A program made the translations under genes and the position numbers. Positions 11,561 to 25,145 of a stretch of 64,000 bases of DNA are shown in pieces. Below the pieces are notes generated by a model. That model saw only the letters and a list, made by a program, of their open reading frames with translations. It was not told the origin of the DNA and did no database searches. The stretch comes from Strongyloides papillosus (Eukaryota > Nematoda > Chromadorea > Rhabditida > Strongyloididae): contig SRSI01000009.1 in NCBI GenBank assembly GCA_005656395.1, forward strand, positions 1,426,001-1,490,000, read 5' to 3'. Each line of letters starts with the position of its first letter. Position 1 is the first letter of the stretch.

Positions 11561-12976
11561 CTAGTTAAGCAAATGATTTCGTAGAGGATCATTACTATCT
11601 GATTCTTTAATTTTAAATTTTGCAATTTCATCAAAAAATAGATCATCAAATGATTTCTGATTATCGATATTTTTTTCTTCCTCTACCACATTATCATCTG
11701 GTTCAGAATCCCATTGTATTAAATCAATTTCTTCTTCCGGTTTGTTACATGTTCCATTTACTAAAGTTTCTGTATTTTCAATATCTTGAATATTTCTTTT
11801 TGAATCACTTGGTGACTCAACTGGTTTAGCATGTGTTAAAGTAAATGGTAATTCTGCTACTAATTCACCACCTAAAGCCCCTGCTATAGAAAGTCTAACT
11901 CTAATTTTATACTGCACAATTATTCCTAAATTTTCTTTAGTTGTATTTTTATTTAAAATTGTAGAACTAGCTAAATTGGTATCTTCATGTTTTAACTGTC
12001 CATCTAATGCTAATCCTCTTTTATCACGATTAAACAATAACAATGGCATTAAATTGTAAACTTTCGATAATGTACTTCCAGGCCCAACTGGAAAACCTTC
12101 TGTACTTTCAATTTTAGCAACATCACAATTATAAGTTGCTGTTGTAAATAAACAAATATCTGCAGTTTGGACAACAAATGCCTTGATTTTTTTAACAGTC
12201 CTATTAGAATTATTTTGTATATGGACATTAACAGCAATGGTCTCTCCATGATAAAACATCTTAAAAAAAATACATTAAAATTTATAAATTAATAAATACC
12301 TCTCTGTCTAGTGAAATTTCAAGATGTAGTAAACCCGGGCTCATCATAAATTCTTTGCTAACCTCGATTATCGGTTGAGGCTTCTTAACCATTGGAGCGT
12401 ATGTTAATTTCCTAATTGCTAAACGAACTGAGTTGTGTTTTTTTGGTTTATCATTAATATCAACACATCCATCAACGTATGTCTTTAATTCATAATCAAC
12501 TCCGCATGGTTTACCTGTATCTCCTGGAGCCGGTTGTAGGGTAACGGAACTTGCAGAAAGTGGTGGTATTTCAAACCAAAAGGGAAAAGCATTTGGACCT
12601 AACTTTTTTTTCAATCTCTCCTGAAGTCTTGTCAAAGGTTTATTCTGGTTCTCCTCTAATACAGGATAAATTTGAACATACTGTGAAACAAGATCTTTTC
12701 TAAATGTTAACCCCAAAACATCTAAATCTTCTCTTCCGTATCTGAAAGCAGCTAGCAGATGTGTCATTATCTTTTTCTTTGATGTAACATATTCTTCATC
12801 CAATAAAACCATACCATCAATTATATCAACATGATCGCCACTATCAATAAAATCTCTTTTTCCTAGATAGGTTGTAATTTTTCCATTAGGACTAGTTTTT
12901 TTAAATACTCTAAAAAAAGAATAATAAATATTTTAATGATTAAAAGTGATTACCGTGTACCACTTTTTTTATCCAT
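11561..12976 (-). CDS. arr-1: arrestin
   Basis: Minus-strand exons 12954-12976, 12300-12909 and 11561-12259 (introns 44 and 40 nt) give 443 residues, near the 435 of the single C. elegans arrestin. The start [20 protein letters not shown] (after a short first exon MDKKSGT) and the segments [37 protein letters not shown] and [14 protein letters not shown] are hallmark arrestin N-domain sequences. The C-domain follows from [20 protein letters not shown]. The tail carries a clathrin-box-like LIQWD and an acidic Phe-rich stretch ([11 protein letters not shown]) typical of AP2 binding. It binds phosphorylated GPCRs and links them to endocytosis, so it is the partner of 7TM receptors in general; the receptors nearby are not specifically implied. 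Confidence 0.96.
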
Positions 12977-15465
12977 TTCCTTTTAAAACTGTTAAATGTA
13001 TTCGTTTATTAATAGTAATAGGAAAGACCTAAAATATATGTATTATCAATTGATAAAAGAAAAATTGTATATATCAATACGAAGAAATATCAAAATTAGG
13101 TGTATTAAAAATTCCATTAATAAGCTATTGTTTTCCAAATATATCATATAGGATCATTTATAAAAATTTTAAAAATACAGCTACTTATTACTAAATAGTT
13201 CATTAATTACTATTGGTCTACTACAAATCTTTAGTCATTGTTCTCTTAAAATTTGATCCATCACAGTTTTTACAATGGTAAAATGTATTTAATACTTGCT
13301 ACTTAAATGACAGTAATTGACACTATATGATTTGTCATAAAGAAGAAAAAATGTATAAACTCAAAATTGTATAAAAAAAAGTTATGACATGTATTTTAGC
13401 ACGTTGTTAAAATAATATACAAAAATAAGAACATAAATTTATACCTACAATTTCATTTGATAATAGAGATCAATATCTCTTAGTCAAATATATAATTCTT
13501 AAGTACAACAAATTATCATCAAAGAGGTATTATTATTAAACACATTTAATAATAATGTTACGTCACAACTAGTAATCGTAATTATTACTAGGTATAAGTT
13601 TCTTGATCTCTTAAACAAAAAAAATGGTTATTGGTTAAAATTTTACAAACATTTCTTGTATTTTATACAACAATACTGCTATCGGAACATTATGTTAATT
13701 AAAAAAATATCATCTTCCAACTAAAAACATATAACATGGAATGAAAAAGTTTCGTTATTTTTAAAAAAAATATCATCATAATAATAAGCCTATCTTACGT
13801 AACTTATAACAAAACAAATGATGTATATAATTTCATCTGTAGTATTTATTTTTTCACAAACGTATGTTATGAACACAATAAGCATAATATGTCAATAACT
13901 TTTTATTGTATTAGTTAATAAATATTATAATTCATATTATTAAGTAGGAAAATATATCATTAAAATCTTCAACCATTTTTCAAATAAACTACATATAAAA
14001 ATATTCTAACAACGTTATAATAAATGAAAAAAAAAATGTAAACGAAGATTCATATATTCCCTAGTCAACTATAGCTGTAAAACTCGGTCATTGTTTGTAA
14101 AATATAGGAAGATGACTTTAATTCAGCGTACTAAAAACTCATTATACTATAGTATAAAAAATTCTTAAAAGTTATAGACTGAGAAAAAAAAAACTTAGAA
14201 AAAACTTTATTGAAACTTTTTAAGTGTAGATAAATAAATTTCAATGATCTGCATGTTTCAATGATAAACATACACATTCTGTACTATTCTCTTCTTAAGC
14301 TGTCAACAAAATACTTCACTACATTGTATAATTCTTTACTTTAACATGACCAAATTCTACTTAGTTTTTTTTGCTTTTCAATATAAACGATGAGAATGAT
14401 GAGAGGTAATTGCGATTGAACAGATCTTGCGCGATTTATTAATCAAAGATAACTAACAAACTCAAAATGACAATCGACCAAATACATAATTTTTGTGACA
14501 GTGTCAGATGATGGTCGCAGTATGGAGGTAATGCATCGATATTATTGGAAGATATATGTCTTATGGCGCTTGCATTAAGAAAGTAGTAACTAAGAATTTC
14601 AGATAAATTGAGAAACATAATCTTTAAGATTCTTTTCTAACAAAGTTAAGTTACTTAATATTGGATTAAACTATTAACATACTTTAACGTTAAAATAAAT
14701 TAGGTAAATTGGTAAATGAAAATTAAATATATATAATTAATAAAATGTACATTATAACAAAAAATGAGTTAATATATTAAAAGATTCTAGGAAATTTTTG
14801 TTTTAAATGCATATGTTATGTACTCTATAATTTATATGATTTTGGAAAATAAATATTAGTTCTTTTAAATATAGGAAAGACATGTACAATTGAGGTAAAT
14901 AAAAAAAATTGACAAAAGCACATAAAAATTTATACTAAATATTAAGGATAAATATATACATATATCATAAGCAGTCAATGTCAATAAATGTTTATATTGA
15001 GCATAAGAGAAAATCTCTCTTATGATAAACATACTTCCAAAACGTTTTCTGTCAATTTGTTGTATTATTAAAATAAACTCATTGGATGTTCATTTTAATT
15101 TACTTTCTAAATGGAAAATAAAATAAGATTAGAAATTAAATTAGATTAAACTATTCAATTAATGAAATAAATCTTAAAGACTAACTCTTAAATAATAGTC
15201 ACATAAAGAACCGATAAAAATGTCATTTTCATGCCATTTTATTTTTTTTATAAATTTGAAAATAAGAATAATAGAGGATTAGCTAGCAATAAAGTACTAC
15301 TTATTTGAATTTTTGATATACATAAAAAATAATTTTTAAATTCATTTATCTTGGTTAGTTAGTTATCTTAATTTAATGAATGTTTTAAGACTTATAATGT
15401 TCATAAATTTCAAAGTGTAAAATTTTTTAAGACAAATATTTAAAAGTCTAGTTAATTATAGCATT
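12977..15465. other. intergenic 2.5 kb, upstream of arrestin
   Basis: No gene is supported. The DNA is AT-rich except around 14390-14590, where composition is more balanced (it contains near-palindromic TGACAGTGTCA and several TGATGA-like words); this may be distal regulatory sequence or an untranslated first exon of arrestin. A perfect 9-bp inverted repeat lies at 15002-15024. Confidence 0.5.
15002..15024. repeat. perfect inverted repeat, 9-bp arms, 5-nt loop
   Basis: CATAAGAGA, then AAATC, then TCTCTTATG. Perfect arms with enough G/C to exceed the background of AT palindromes. It sits 440 bp downstream of the acid phosphatase stop, so it could be a 3' hairpin of that transcript or an isolated structure. 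Confidence 0.4.
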
Positions 15466-16761
15466 TTATGTATCTTTAATTATTAACGGGGTTTCCTCAT
15501 TAAGAATTAAATTTTTGTTCAACGTTCTGTAACGAAGTAATATAACAATGGTAAGCATTAATGCTGATATAAGAATGAAATTCAATGATGTAGATATATT
15601 TGATTGCATTTTACAATTTTCACTAAATTTAGTTGGACCTTTACATTGGAAATTCCAATCTTCAGTTGTTGTAATAGGAACTAAAGATATAAAATCAGAT
15701 AATAAACAGTATTCACCACAATTAGAAAATGAAACTGGTGAATCAACAGATAAAGGATCAGATCCATTACCATATTGAGCTTTTACATAGTAGGTACTAT
15801 TAATAAAATGAATTTCAAATATAAGATATGAGGAATATGGGACAAGAGTGGTACTGAGATTAGAAATGCCATATATCTGAGAAAGAAGCATAATATTCGT
15901 ATCATGTACTCCGTATAAATGTATTTTGCTTGCTGTTTTATTTGTAATAAAATTGTTAATTCCTTTAATTATAGTTTGGTGGTGCCATCCACCAATATCA
16001 TTTGCAAATAATTGTGACAATGATGCTTGTATACCATTATGAACCTCAATGACTCTTCTTTTTATTTTATCATCCATAGCCCATGCTGGTATAGGTAAAA
16101 AATTATTTAAATTATACCTTGTTTGAAGATTATCAACAACATCGTCTAAATCCTTTAATGTTTCAATATTAATTGATGTCAATTGAGAGAATGTTTTTTT
16201 ATCTTCAGCAAAATATGAGTCAATTTTTTTATAATCAGACGTTTGAATTAATTGGTCTTTAAAATATGAACAAGAGTTCCATATACCAGTTCCGCATTCA
16301 TCGTAAATTTCATTTGTTTCTATAGCAATTGGTTTCCAGTTTATTATATTATACAATGTATCGTTATTTGATAGTGGAAACATACCACCTAAAACAGCTA
16401 ACAGGCTCTCAACAACTCTTTTATCAATGCCAGATGTTGCATAAATATTTTCCTCTGTTGAAAAATTTTGTGAAATTAAAAAATTATATTTAGATGCGAG
16501 TTTCTTTCCAAGTAAATATTCCATTTTAATACCATTCTAAAAAATAATATATGATAAAAAAAATGTATACAAACAACATACATCTGTTAATTGACCCAAT
16601 TTATATTTTAATTCACTACTATTTACAGTTATTTCATTAGGAAATGTAAAATAATTTATTGGCATTCTTTCTCCATGACGAAAAAAAATGTGTAATTGTT
16701 GTAAAGTCGAATGGGAATCTTCGTAGAACAAGCAAAAAAATAGCAAAAATATTTTAATCAT
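15466..16761 (-). CDS. membrane-anchored histidine acid phosphatase
   Basis: Two minus-strand exons, 16582-16761 and 15466-16536 (45-nt intron), 416 residues. A signal peptide is followed by the active-site motif FFRHGERMP (His that forms the phosphohistidine; residues about 26-34). The proton-donor motif YGVHDTNI comes late in the catalytic domain, and the region QLTDNGIKMEYLLGK matches the conserved Gly-rich helix after the active site. A single hydrophobic segment near the C-terminus (LNFILISALMLTIVILL) and a short cytosolic tail indicate type I anchoring, as in lysosomal or gut-surface acid phosphatases (C. elegans PHO family). A double GATA site just upstream hints at intestinal expression. 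Confidence 0.9.
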
Positions 16762-16815
16762 AGTAATATATTTACGTAAAAATTTTTTAAATAAATTAAA
16801 TGTGATGAAAAAACA

Positions 16816-16826
16816 TTATCTTATCA
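16816..16826 (-). promoter_or_regulatory. double GATA site upstream of acid phosphatase
   Basis: On the minus strand this reads TGATAAGATAA, two overlapping GATA-factor sites, 55 bp upstream of the acid phosphatase start codon. TGATAA is the binding site of ELT-2-type intestinal regulators in nematodes, which drive the C. elegans pho-1 acid phosphatase. The role here is inferred from motif and position. Confidence 0.45.
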
Positions 16827-16863
16827 TTTTTTTTGAAAATTAATAATATTTACTTTTAAATGT

Positions 16864-17592
16864 TTAATCGTTTGATAAATATGTTCTCATTGTTGCTAGA
16901 CAATCATTCCATGTGTAGTCATTTTTCATCTTATCTTTAATAACTTTTAGATCACAATAATTATATCCTTCTTTTACTAGTATTGAAATTGATTTCCTTA
17001 GTACTTCTTCCCTCTCATCGTTAGCATTTTTAATTGATTTAGATAAAATTGTATCACAACTATTTTTATTGTTTTTAATATATTTGTCAATCTTTAATTT
17101 TACAAAAAAATTCAAAACATCACTAATGTTTGTGTCTGAATTAATTTCAATAAAATAGTTATAATATTTCTTATCATCTTCATTTATATCGTTATTTTGG
17201 AAAAGTCTTATAATTGTTTCTTCGTTAATTTTTTCATTATCACAACGATGACTATTTCTCTCCAAACAGATGTTTAAAGGAATATTAAAATAAATTAGAC
17301 CAATTTTTATGTTTAATCGTTTAGCAAACTTTACAAATGGTTTTCTCATACTTTTAAACCAGAAGTTATCTTCGATAATTACTATATCAAACTCTGATTC
17401 TTCAATGTTTTTCTTAACATAATTTTCCCATTTGACACGATTATTTCTACAAACGTCACTTTTAAATTGACTTTTAGATTGAATAAAATCATCAAAAGAA
17501 TAATACTTAATATAATTTTTCTTCTCAATCAATAAATTGCAAAAATAGCTTTTACCAGATCCTGGAATACCACATATTAAGAACAATGACAT
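16864..17592 (-). CDS. PSTK: L-seryl-tRNA(Sec) kinase-like P-loop kinase
   Basis: Intronless, 242 residues. The P-loop is GIPGSGKS at residues 8-15. The family-specific stretch IIEDNFWFKSMRKPFVKFAK aligns with the DDN-x-x-x-x-SMR motif of PSTK, followed by LNICLERNSHR (the R-N-x-x-R lid motif). PSTK phosphorylates Ser-tRNA(Sec) so that SepSecS can convert it to selenocysteyl-tRNA. KTI12, the closest relative, lacks the DNxxxxSMR sequence, so PSTK is the better call. The C-terminal third is highly charged and diverged. Length is somewhat below the vertebrate protein. Start codon is the first ATG right before the P-loop. Whether selenocysteine is still used in this organism cannot be read from the window. 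Confidence 0.78.
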   Translation of the reverse strand: MSLFLICGIPGSGKSYFCNLLIEKKNYIKYYSFDDFIQSKSQFKSDVCRNNRVKWENYVKKNIEESEFDIVIIEDNFWFKSMRKPFVKFAKRLNIKIGLIYFNIPLNICLERNSHRCDNEKINEETIIRLFQNNDINEDDKKYYNYFIEINSDTNISDVLNFFVKLKIDKYIKNNKNSCDTILSKSIKNANDEREEVLRKSISILVKEGYNYCDLKVIKDKMKNDYTWNDCLATMRTYLSND

Positions 17593-17733
17593 AAATCTAA
17601 AAATAGTTATTTGATAATAATAGAATATTGATTATAAATGTTAGGGTTAATACCAACAAATATTACAATAGAAAAAATAATAAAAAATTTATTAAACAAA
17701 ATATTAAAAAAAGTGTGGATTATATGTTACCCA

Positions 17734-18634
17734 TTAAATAAAATAATCTAGAATACTTTTTGATTGTTTATTAAATTGAAATTTCTCCACATATTGGCAA
17801 AGGCACCATGATGTAGCATTATGTTTTGGTGAAAATTCAGAAACACCTTCTCGTGGTGATCTTGGAAACAAAAGTCTTCCTTTAAATACTGCTTTCATAT
17901 ATTCTTGTACATGTTTGGTCAAATATTTAGTTGCCAATTTATCTATCGATGCCTCTTCTATATCTATTTTAATGGGTTGATTTGCATTGTGAATACGAAT
18001 AAGTTTCATTGTATCACTATGACATTCACTTAAATTATATCTTATAAATACCAAACCATATTTAATACAAAGTGAATCTCCACAATCATTTACATACAAT
18101 AATAGATTATTTTTCATTAATTTAAGGTTTGCTTCCATGACACATTGTGCCAAACCAAGACGAAGCTAAAAATAATAATATAAAAATTATTTAACATAAT
18201 AAATACTTACGAATTTTCTGGTTATAATACAACCATATAAGCCTATAAAAAATATTGCAAGCCAAATTATTGTAAAAATAAAAATTGGAAAACCGCCATC
18301 AGGAGAAGAATACAATACAGCGAGAAGTATTAAAATTGTACCACTACACCACAAAGGTAAAACTTTGGGGAAAAGACAACAAAATCTTAAAATTTTTCAT
18401 TAAAATAATTTAATAAATAAAAACTTACAACGTAAATCTTATATCAGTTGTCACTGAATGAATATGACCTAATATTAACTCATCTGGTAAATTAATTTTT
18501 TTCTTCAAATCACTAATATTATTAAAAGTATTTCTTCCACAAAAATTTAAACAGGATTTTTTATCTGGTAAAATTGTCCCAACAATTGCACCATTATCTT
18601 TGCAAGGATTCATTTGAACCTCGTTTAATGACAT
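17734..18634 (-). CDS. TMEM268-like two-pass membrane protein
   Basis: Three minus-strand exons, 18429-18634, 18211-18385 and 17734-18165 (introns 43 and 45 nt), 270 residues in frame. Exon 2 supplies a hydrophobic hairpin of two membrane segments (LPLWCSGTILILLAVLYSS and PIFIFTIIWLAIFFIGLYGC). It is followed by LRLGLAQCVMEANLKLMKNN, a region with LCIKYGLVFIRYNLSEC, and a C-terminal SWCLCQYVEKFQF. The order and spacing resemble vertebrate TMEM268 (DUF4481), including the motif after the membrane hairpin and the Cys-containing C-terminus. The family function is unknown. A TTTTTTAG acceptor-like site lies 3 nt before the start codon. Confidence 0.66.
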
Positions 18635-18644
18635 TTTCTAAAAA
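18635..18644 (-). promoter_or_regulatory. 3' splice acceptor in front of TMEM268-like start (candidate trans-splice site)
   Basis: On the minus strand the sequence reads TTTTTAG then AAA then the ATG. No upstream exon of this gene is evident and a short ORF ends 16 bp before the ATG, so a spliced-leader acceptor is the simplest explanation. An ordinary 5'-UTR intron is the alternative. Confidence 0.45.
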
Positions 18645-18650
18645 ATAAAT

Positions 18651-18770
18651 TCAATAGTTAGTAAAACTTCCTTTTGCGCATTGACAGTCAGGTGGACTGG
18701 GCACTTTAATAACGTTGGTTTTCTTCTTAACTATTAAAACAATCAATATGAAGATTGTAGATATTGACAT
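18651..18770 (-). CDS. candidate small membrane peptide, 39 residues
   Basis: ATG at 18770, stop at 18651-18653. The peptide has a hydrophobic N-terminal helix (STIFILIVLIV), a KKK stop-transfer, and a short tail with PSPPDCQCAKGS. It ends only 16 bp upstream of the TMEM268-like start, same strand, and the acceptor-like TTTTTTAG sits between them, as in a tight two-gene operon. Composition is less AT-rich than its surroundings, which supports coding. It could instead be an upstream ORF in the TMEM268-like transcript. An in-frame join to it through a 30-nt intron is formally possible but would be shorter than any other intron here. Confidence 0.4.
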   Translation of the reverse strand: MSISTIFILIVLIVKKKTNVIKVPSPPDCQCAKGSFTNY

Positions 18771-19996
18771 ATAATTAAAAACAGCAAAAAAACATCAAGT
18801 AATTGATTAATGATTAAAAAATGATTAATACTTTAAAAATTTATTTTAATTAATATAGTTACATTACCATATATATTTTTATAAAAATAATACTTAATCA
18901 CGACAACAATTTTATACTGGACTTATGATTAATATGGAATGTGATGGTAAACATGACAAGACCTATATGATAACAATATAGTTATCATAAATATTATGTT
19001 CTTTCAATGTATAATGAGTAGTCACATTTCAAGGAAACATCAATTTTTATTATACAACTACCGGTATGAACCTATTTACTATGTTATTAATAATAACTCC
19101 ACAATTTTTTTTAATTTTTATAAATTCTTTATGGTAATTAATCTGTGCGCAAAAAAAAAGTATTTTTTATTACTATATCTTATTGGTTTGAAAGCTTTCG
19201 AATACTCTTTACTCATAAATGAGCGAATAAATTTCAAATAAAAATAAATAATTTAAAGTGATTTACACTTTTTTATTTTTAATTTCTATTTACAAATCTT
19301 CGATAAATAAACATTTTATCGAAAACTATCAAATAATTTTTGGTTTGATAGAAATATATTGTTAGATGTAAAATAAAAACATAATTAAAAGAAAAATATG
19401 TGACTTGAACTACTTATTGATGATTAAAAGGACTTATTCTTTTAAAAAAACATGCACATTTAAATAATGTTTCAAAAAAAGGTCTTAAAAATCGTAATGT
19501 AGATTATATTAACTTGTTTTCAAATTTAACGAATATCTTAATTTGAATTAACATAAATTTTTGAGTAAAAACACATTCTTAAATTTAATCATATTTTAAA
19601 ATGATACTACTAAACTGATATAAAAAAATAAACATCTAACATAAAATAACTAAAAATAAAATATTTTACTTACTAAAATATTCAATAAGGAAAAATATAA
19701 ATCAAATGTTAACAAAAACCTTGTCACTTTAATAAAAGTAATTACATATTTCAATGAACAAACTCCATTTTTTAAACACTTTATTTCCTTATCAAATTAA
19801 AAAAAAACTTCATAAAAATTACAAAACTGTACACAAAATTATTCAAATTACTTTATAATATTAAAAAAAAACACAAAAATAACGAGTTTATTCACATGAA
19901 AAAAAATAAAGATCATAATCAAGCCAGATGCAGTAGTTATTCTACTCAGACAATGAAATATCCATGGCCGTCAAAAAAAAATCCATCATAACTCTT
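18771..19996. other. intergenic 1.2 kb
   Basis: AT-rich DNA between the small ORF (upstream side) and the 3' end of the helicase gene. ORF 18996-19241 has low-complexity Tyr/Phe/Asn-rich content and no domain; not accepted. The stretch from 19300 to 19990 contains the helicase 3' UTR on the minus strand. Confidence 0.5.
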
Positions 19997-21688
<1,692 letters not shown>

Positions 21689-22036
21689 TGTGTTTAGTAT
21701 TCTAAAAAATTACGTAGATTAGATCAAAATAACAACAATCTTCCGACGGAAATAAAAAGAAGAAAAGAGATTAACCTTAAATATTTAAATGATGATGAAA
21801 GCCAAAAATATTTGGAATAACGTCTAAGCATTAATTATCTGCAAATAGACGCCAACTAAAACAAGTTCGCTATGCACACAACATAGCTTTTGTACGTTTT
21901 AAAGTATTGGGGAACTATATACAATATCTGTCCCATGTGGAATTAAGGTCTGTAGAAGCGCCTAAACAACAACAGCATTCATTATTGGTTATTCACTAAC
22001 AATTTTCGTTTGTCAAACTTTTCACTGTTCTGATTT
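21689..22036. promoter_or_regulatory. divergent promoter region between HEL-1 and SCC-3
   Basis: 348 bp between two housekeeping genes read in opposite directions. It is clearly less AT-rich than other intergenic DNA here and contains AACATAGCTTTTGTACG-like mixed sequence. The layout implies a shared bidirectional promoter. No specific factor site is convincing. The HEL-1 acceptor-like TTTTTTAG is at about 21702-21709 on the minus strand. Confidence 0.5.
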
Positions 22037-25000
22037 ATGAATTCACCTAAAGAATCGAACGTTACGTTTGCTACGCCTGCCGTTCCCGGGACGAGGACAA
22101 GAAAACGCAAGGCTACAGATAATGAAGAAGTTAACAAAGAAGTTACGCAAACTCAAAAAACAAATCGTAAAAGGGGTAATAATAATACCAGTGTTAATCC
22201 TTTTAGTACGGTCTCGGAAGAAGAGATAAGTGGTCCAAAAACTTTATATGGGAAAGTAAAAAGTGGAAAAAATGTAGGGAAAATTGTAGATGAATGGATA
22301 GATGTTTATGATAAAAATCCAGAAGGTGCCCTCCAACAAATGTGTCAATTTTTAATTTCTTCTTCTGGTTGTAAAGGAATACTTACATTAAACTACATAA
22401 AATTAGGAGACTTTAAAAAGGTCTTAGCATTATTAACAGAATGTTTTGAAGATACTACTGACTATCCTCTTGTATCTAGTAATGCTCAATATAAGAAATT
22501 TAAACAATCTTTCGGAGATTTTTTGTTAGTAAGTTAATAAAATAAACAAGACTAATTAATGTTAACTTTTTAAGGTATTTGCAAGTAAAAGTAAAGCAAA
22601 CATACTTTTTGATTCTGTATTGATGGATGGAGTCTGTCAATTGTTGACAGCTATGGCAGATTCGCCTATTAGAGCTTTTAGGCATACTTCAACATATGCA
22701 TCCATGAAGCTTTGTTCTGCTTTTGTTGATATAATTGTTTCATTAGTAGATTTAAAGGATAAAAATAAAAAACAAATAGATACAGCTACAAGTCGAATGA
22801 AAAATGAAAGAAATTCTGAAGCATTGGAATTATTGATGAAACAATCAGGTAGCATAAATGAAAGAATATCAGATTTGACTGATATGATGTCATACATGTT
22901 CAAAAGCATCTTTGTACATCGATACAGAGATGTAGTCCCTGAAATAAGAATAATTTGCATTACCCAATTAGGTCTCTGGATGCTTGTATATCCTGAATAT
23001 TTTTTAACTGACTCATACTTAAAATATATTTCTTGGAGTGTTTATGATACTGTTTCCGATGTCAGATTAGCTTGTTTAAATGCTCTTGTACCATTATACG
23101 AAAAACGAGACAATGCTGATAGACTTGAACTTTTTACATCACGATTTCTAGAAAGAATTTGTTCAATGGTCTCTGATGTAAATGTTGAAATTGCATGCAA
23201 GGCGTGTTACCTACTTAAATGTATCTATAAAATATTGCCTAATTTGTTAGACGTTAGCATTTGCGAACCCATTTATGAGTACGTTTTTACTTCTCACAGA
23301 TCTCTAGCAATTGCTGCAGCGCAATTTTTATCGGCTCAATTTTTTAAGCCAAAAGATGTTAATAGTGATGACTATTCGGAAATGATCCCCTATTTAGTGA
23401 TGTTCTTGCAATCGGCTGGTTTGCACAATCATGCTGATTATTTTGTCGATGCAATGATAGACGTACACCCTATGTTAAAAGATTGGAAATCAATGATTGA
23501 ACTTTTGCTATCTGATAAACACGAAGATCTTGATATTCAATTGTGTAATATTTTAGCATGCGCAGTTAAGCAAGCATGTACAGGTGAAAGTCCCCCTGGT
23601 AGAATTATAACAACACGACGAAATGCTACCCAAATAGGAAAAGATATTAAAAATCAACAGGAAGAGCGAGTTAAACTTTCAGAGATTATTATTCCTCATT
23701 TGGCTAAGTTAATGCAGAAATTTATAAGTAATGAGGAATGTTTAGCTGATCTTATTCATATTTCAACATTTATTGATGTCGATTTGTTTATGACGAATAG
23801 ATGGGAAAAGTATCTTGAAGACATATTGCAAATCTTTGATACAATAATTGAACAAAGTATTAATGTTGAAATATTATCAAATATTGTGCTAACCATTCAT
23901 AATTTACAAAAAAATATATCGGTGAATGCAAAAGTTCAAGTATTTCACCAAACAATTAGTCACAGGTTGACAGTACAGTTAAAACAAGATATGGGATTCT
24001 TTATTAAGGAATCTTCTATAGATAAAGATGAAAAATGTAGTTTAATTTCTGCATTAACAAAAGTGTATGCATTTTTAACAAGGGATGATCTTGGTAAATG
24101 GAACATATGGGAAATCGTATCTCCTTTGTTCAAAATACCAGATAAAGCTACCGATCTCGAAATCGTATTGCCATCATTTAAATGCCTTGTATTATATTTA
24201 ACTAATCAATTAAAGTCACTCGTTGGCGGGGCAAGTTCATTTGATAGTACTCCAAGAAAAGTTAAAAATATAAGTGGACAAATAAGTGATTTTTATAAAT
24301 ATGCGGTCTCAATACTTAAAAATTTTGACACTGACATTGATGATGTATACCATGGGGTTGTTGATACACTAATTTTAGTATGTAATAATGAACTATATAA
24401 ATCATCAAACTCAAAAGTTAAAATTAGTTATGAACCTGATTCTGCCCTTGTTCAATCACTTATAGATTATGTTAATCGTCATGTTTTTGAAATTAATTCT
24501 ACTTCATCTAAAAATTTAAATCAAGAAGAATCATTTGTTTTGGTATCAAGGAAACGTGAGATTTTGGCAGGTTTTTGTAAATTAATTGTCTATGGATGTA
24601 TATCATTCATCAATGCTAAATTAGTCCTTCCATATTACAATCAATATTCTAAAGATTTCGGTGATATAATAAAGACAATGATGCAGAAATGTCGAGATAG
24701 TGATAAAATGCAATATGCTAAGGCTATAACAAAAACATTGTTAGAATGTTATGACAATCTTAAAGAGGAAGGAGCAAAACCAATTGATACTTCATCGAAA
24801 AAGTTCTCCGAATTAAAAGATTTAGCAAAGAAATTCCACCAATCTTTTGGTATTGATTCTGTGAAGAATAGAAATGCTGTATCTACAATCCACAGAGATG
24901 GAATTTTATTTTCTATGTTAAATGAAGATAATATTCAATTTCTAGAGATATTATCTGAATTTTCTTCCCGTCTTCTTAGTCAGGATAAAGAAGTCATGTA

Positions 25001-25140
25001 AGTTTGGGCCTTTTCATTGTTTTTAATGTACTTTTTTTAGATTAAACTACTTACTGAAACACTGTAAAGTAGATGAAAATGAAATGAAAAATAATACAAA
25101 GTATGAATCATTTTTATTATATAAACAATCTCTTATGTAA
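22037..25140 (+). CDS. scc-3: cohesin subunit SA/STAG (SCC-3)
   Basis: Three exons, 22037-22528, 22575-24997 and 25041-25140 (introns 46 and 43 nt), 1004 residues. The basic, disordered N-terminus (RTRKRKATDN, KTNRKRGNN) is followed by the STAG region and, at about residues 270-355, the stromalin conservative domain: SYMFKSIFVHRYRDVVPEIR, LGLWMLVYPEYFL and YISWSVYDTVSDVRLACLNA. The rest is HEAT-repeat-like helices. The protein binds the kleisin and holds sister chromatids together. It is shorter than vertebrate STAG1/2 (about 1,250), mainly at the C-terminus. The last exon ends only 5 bp from the stop of the convergent collagen gene, and its poly(A) signal lies inside that gene. Confidence 0.93.
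25113..25118 (-). terminator. poly(A) signal for the cuticle collagen gene
   Basis: AATAAA on the minus strand, 28 bp past the collagen stop, and inside the coding part of the last SCC-3 exon on the other strand. Confidence 0.55.
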
Positions 25141-25145
25141 TTTTT

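Noticed and set aside
18996..19241. 81-codon plus-strand ORF
   Set aside because: Rich in Tyr, Phe, Asn and Ile from A/T codons; no domain or supporting signals.
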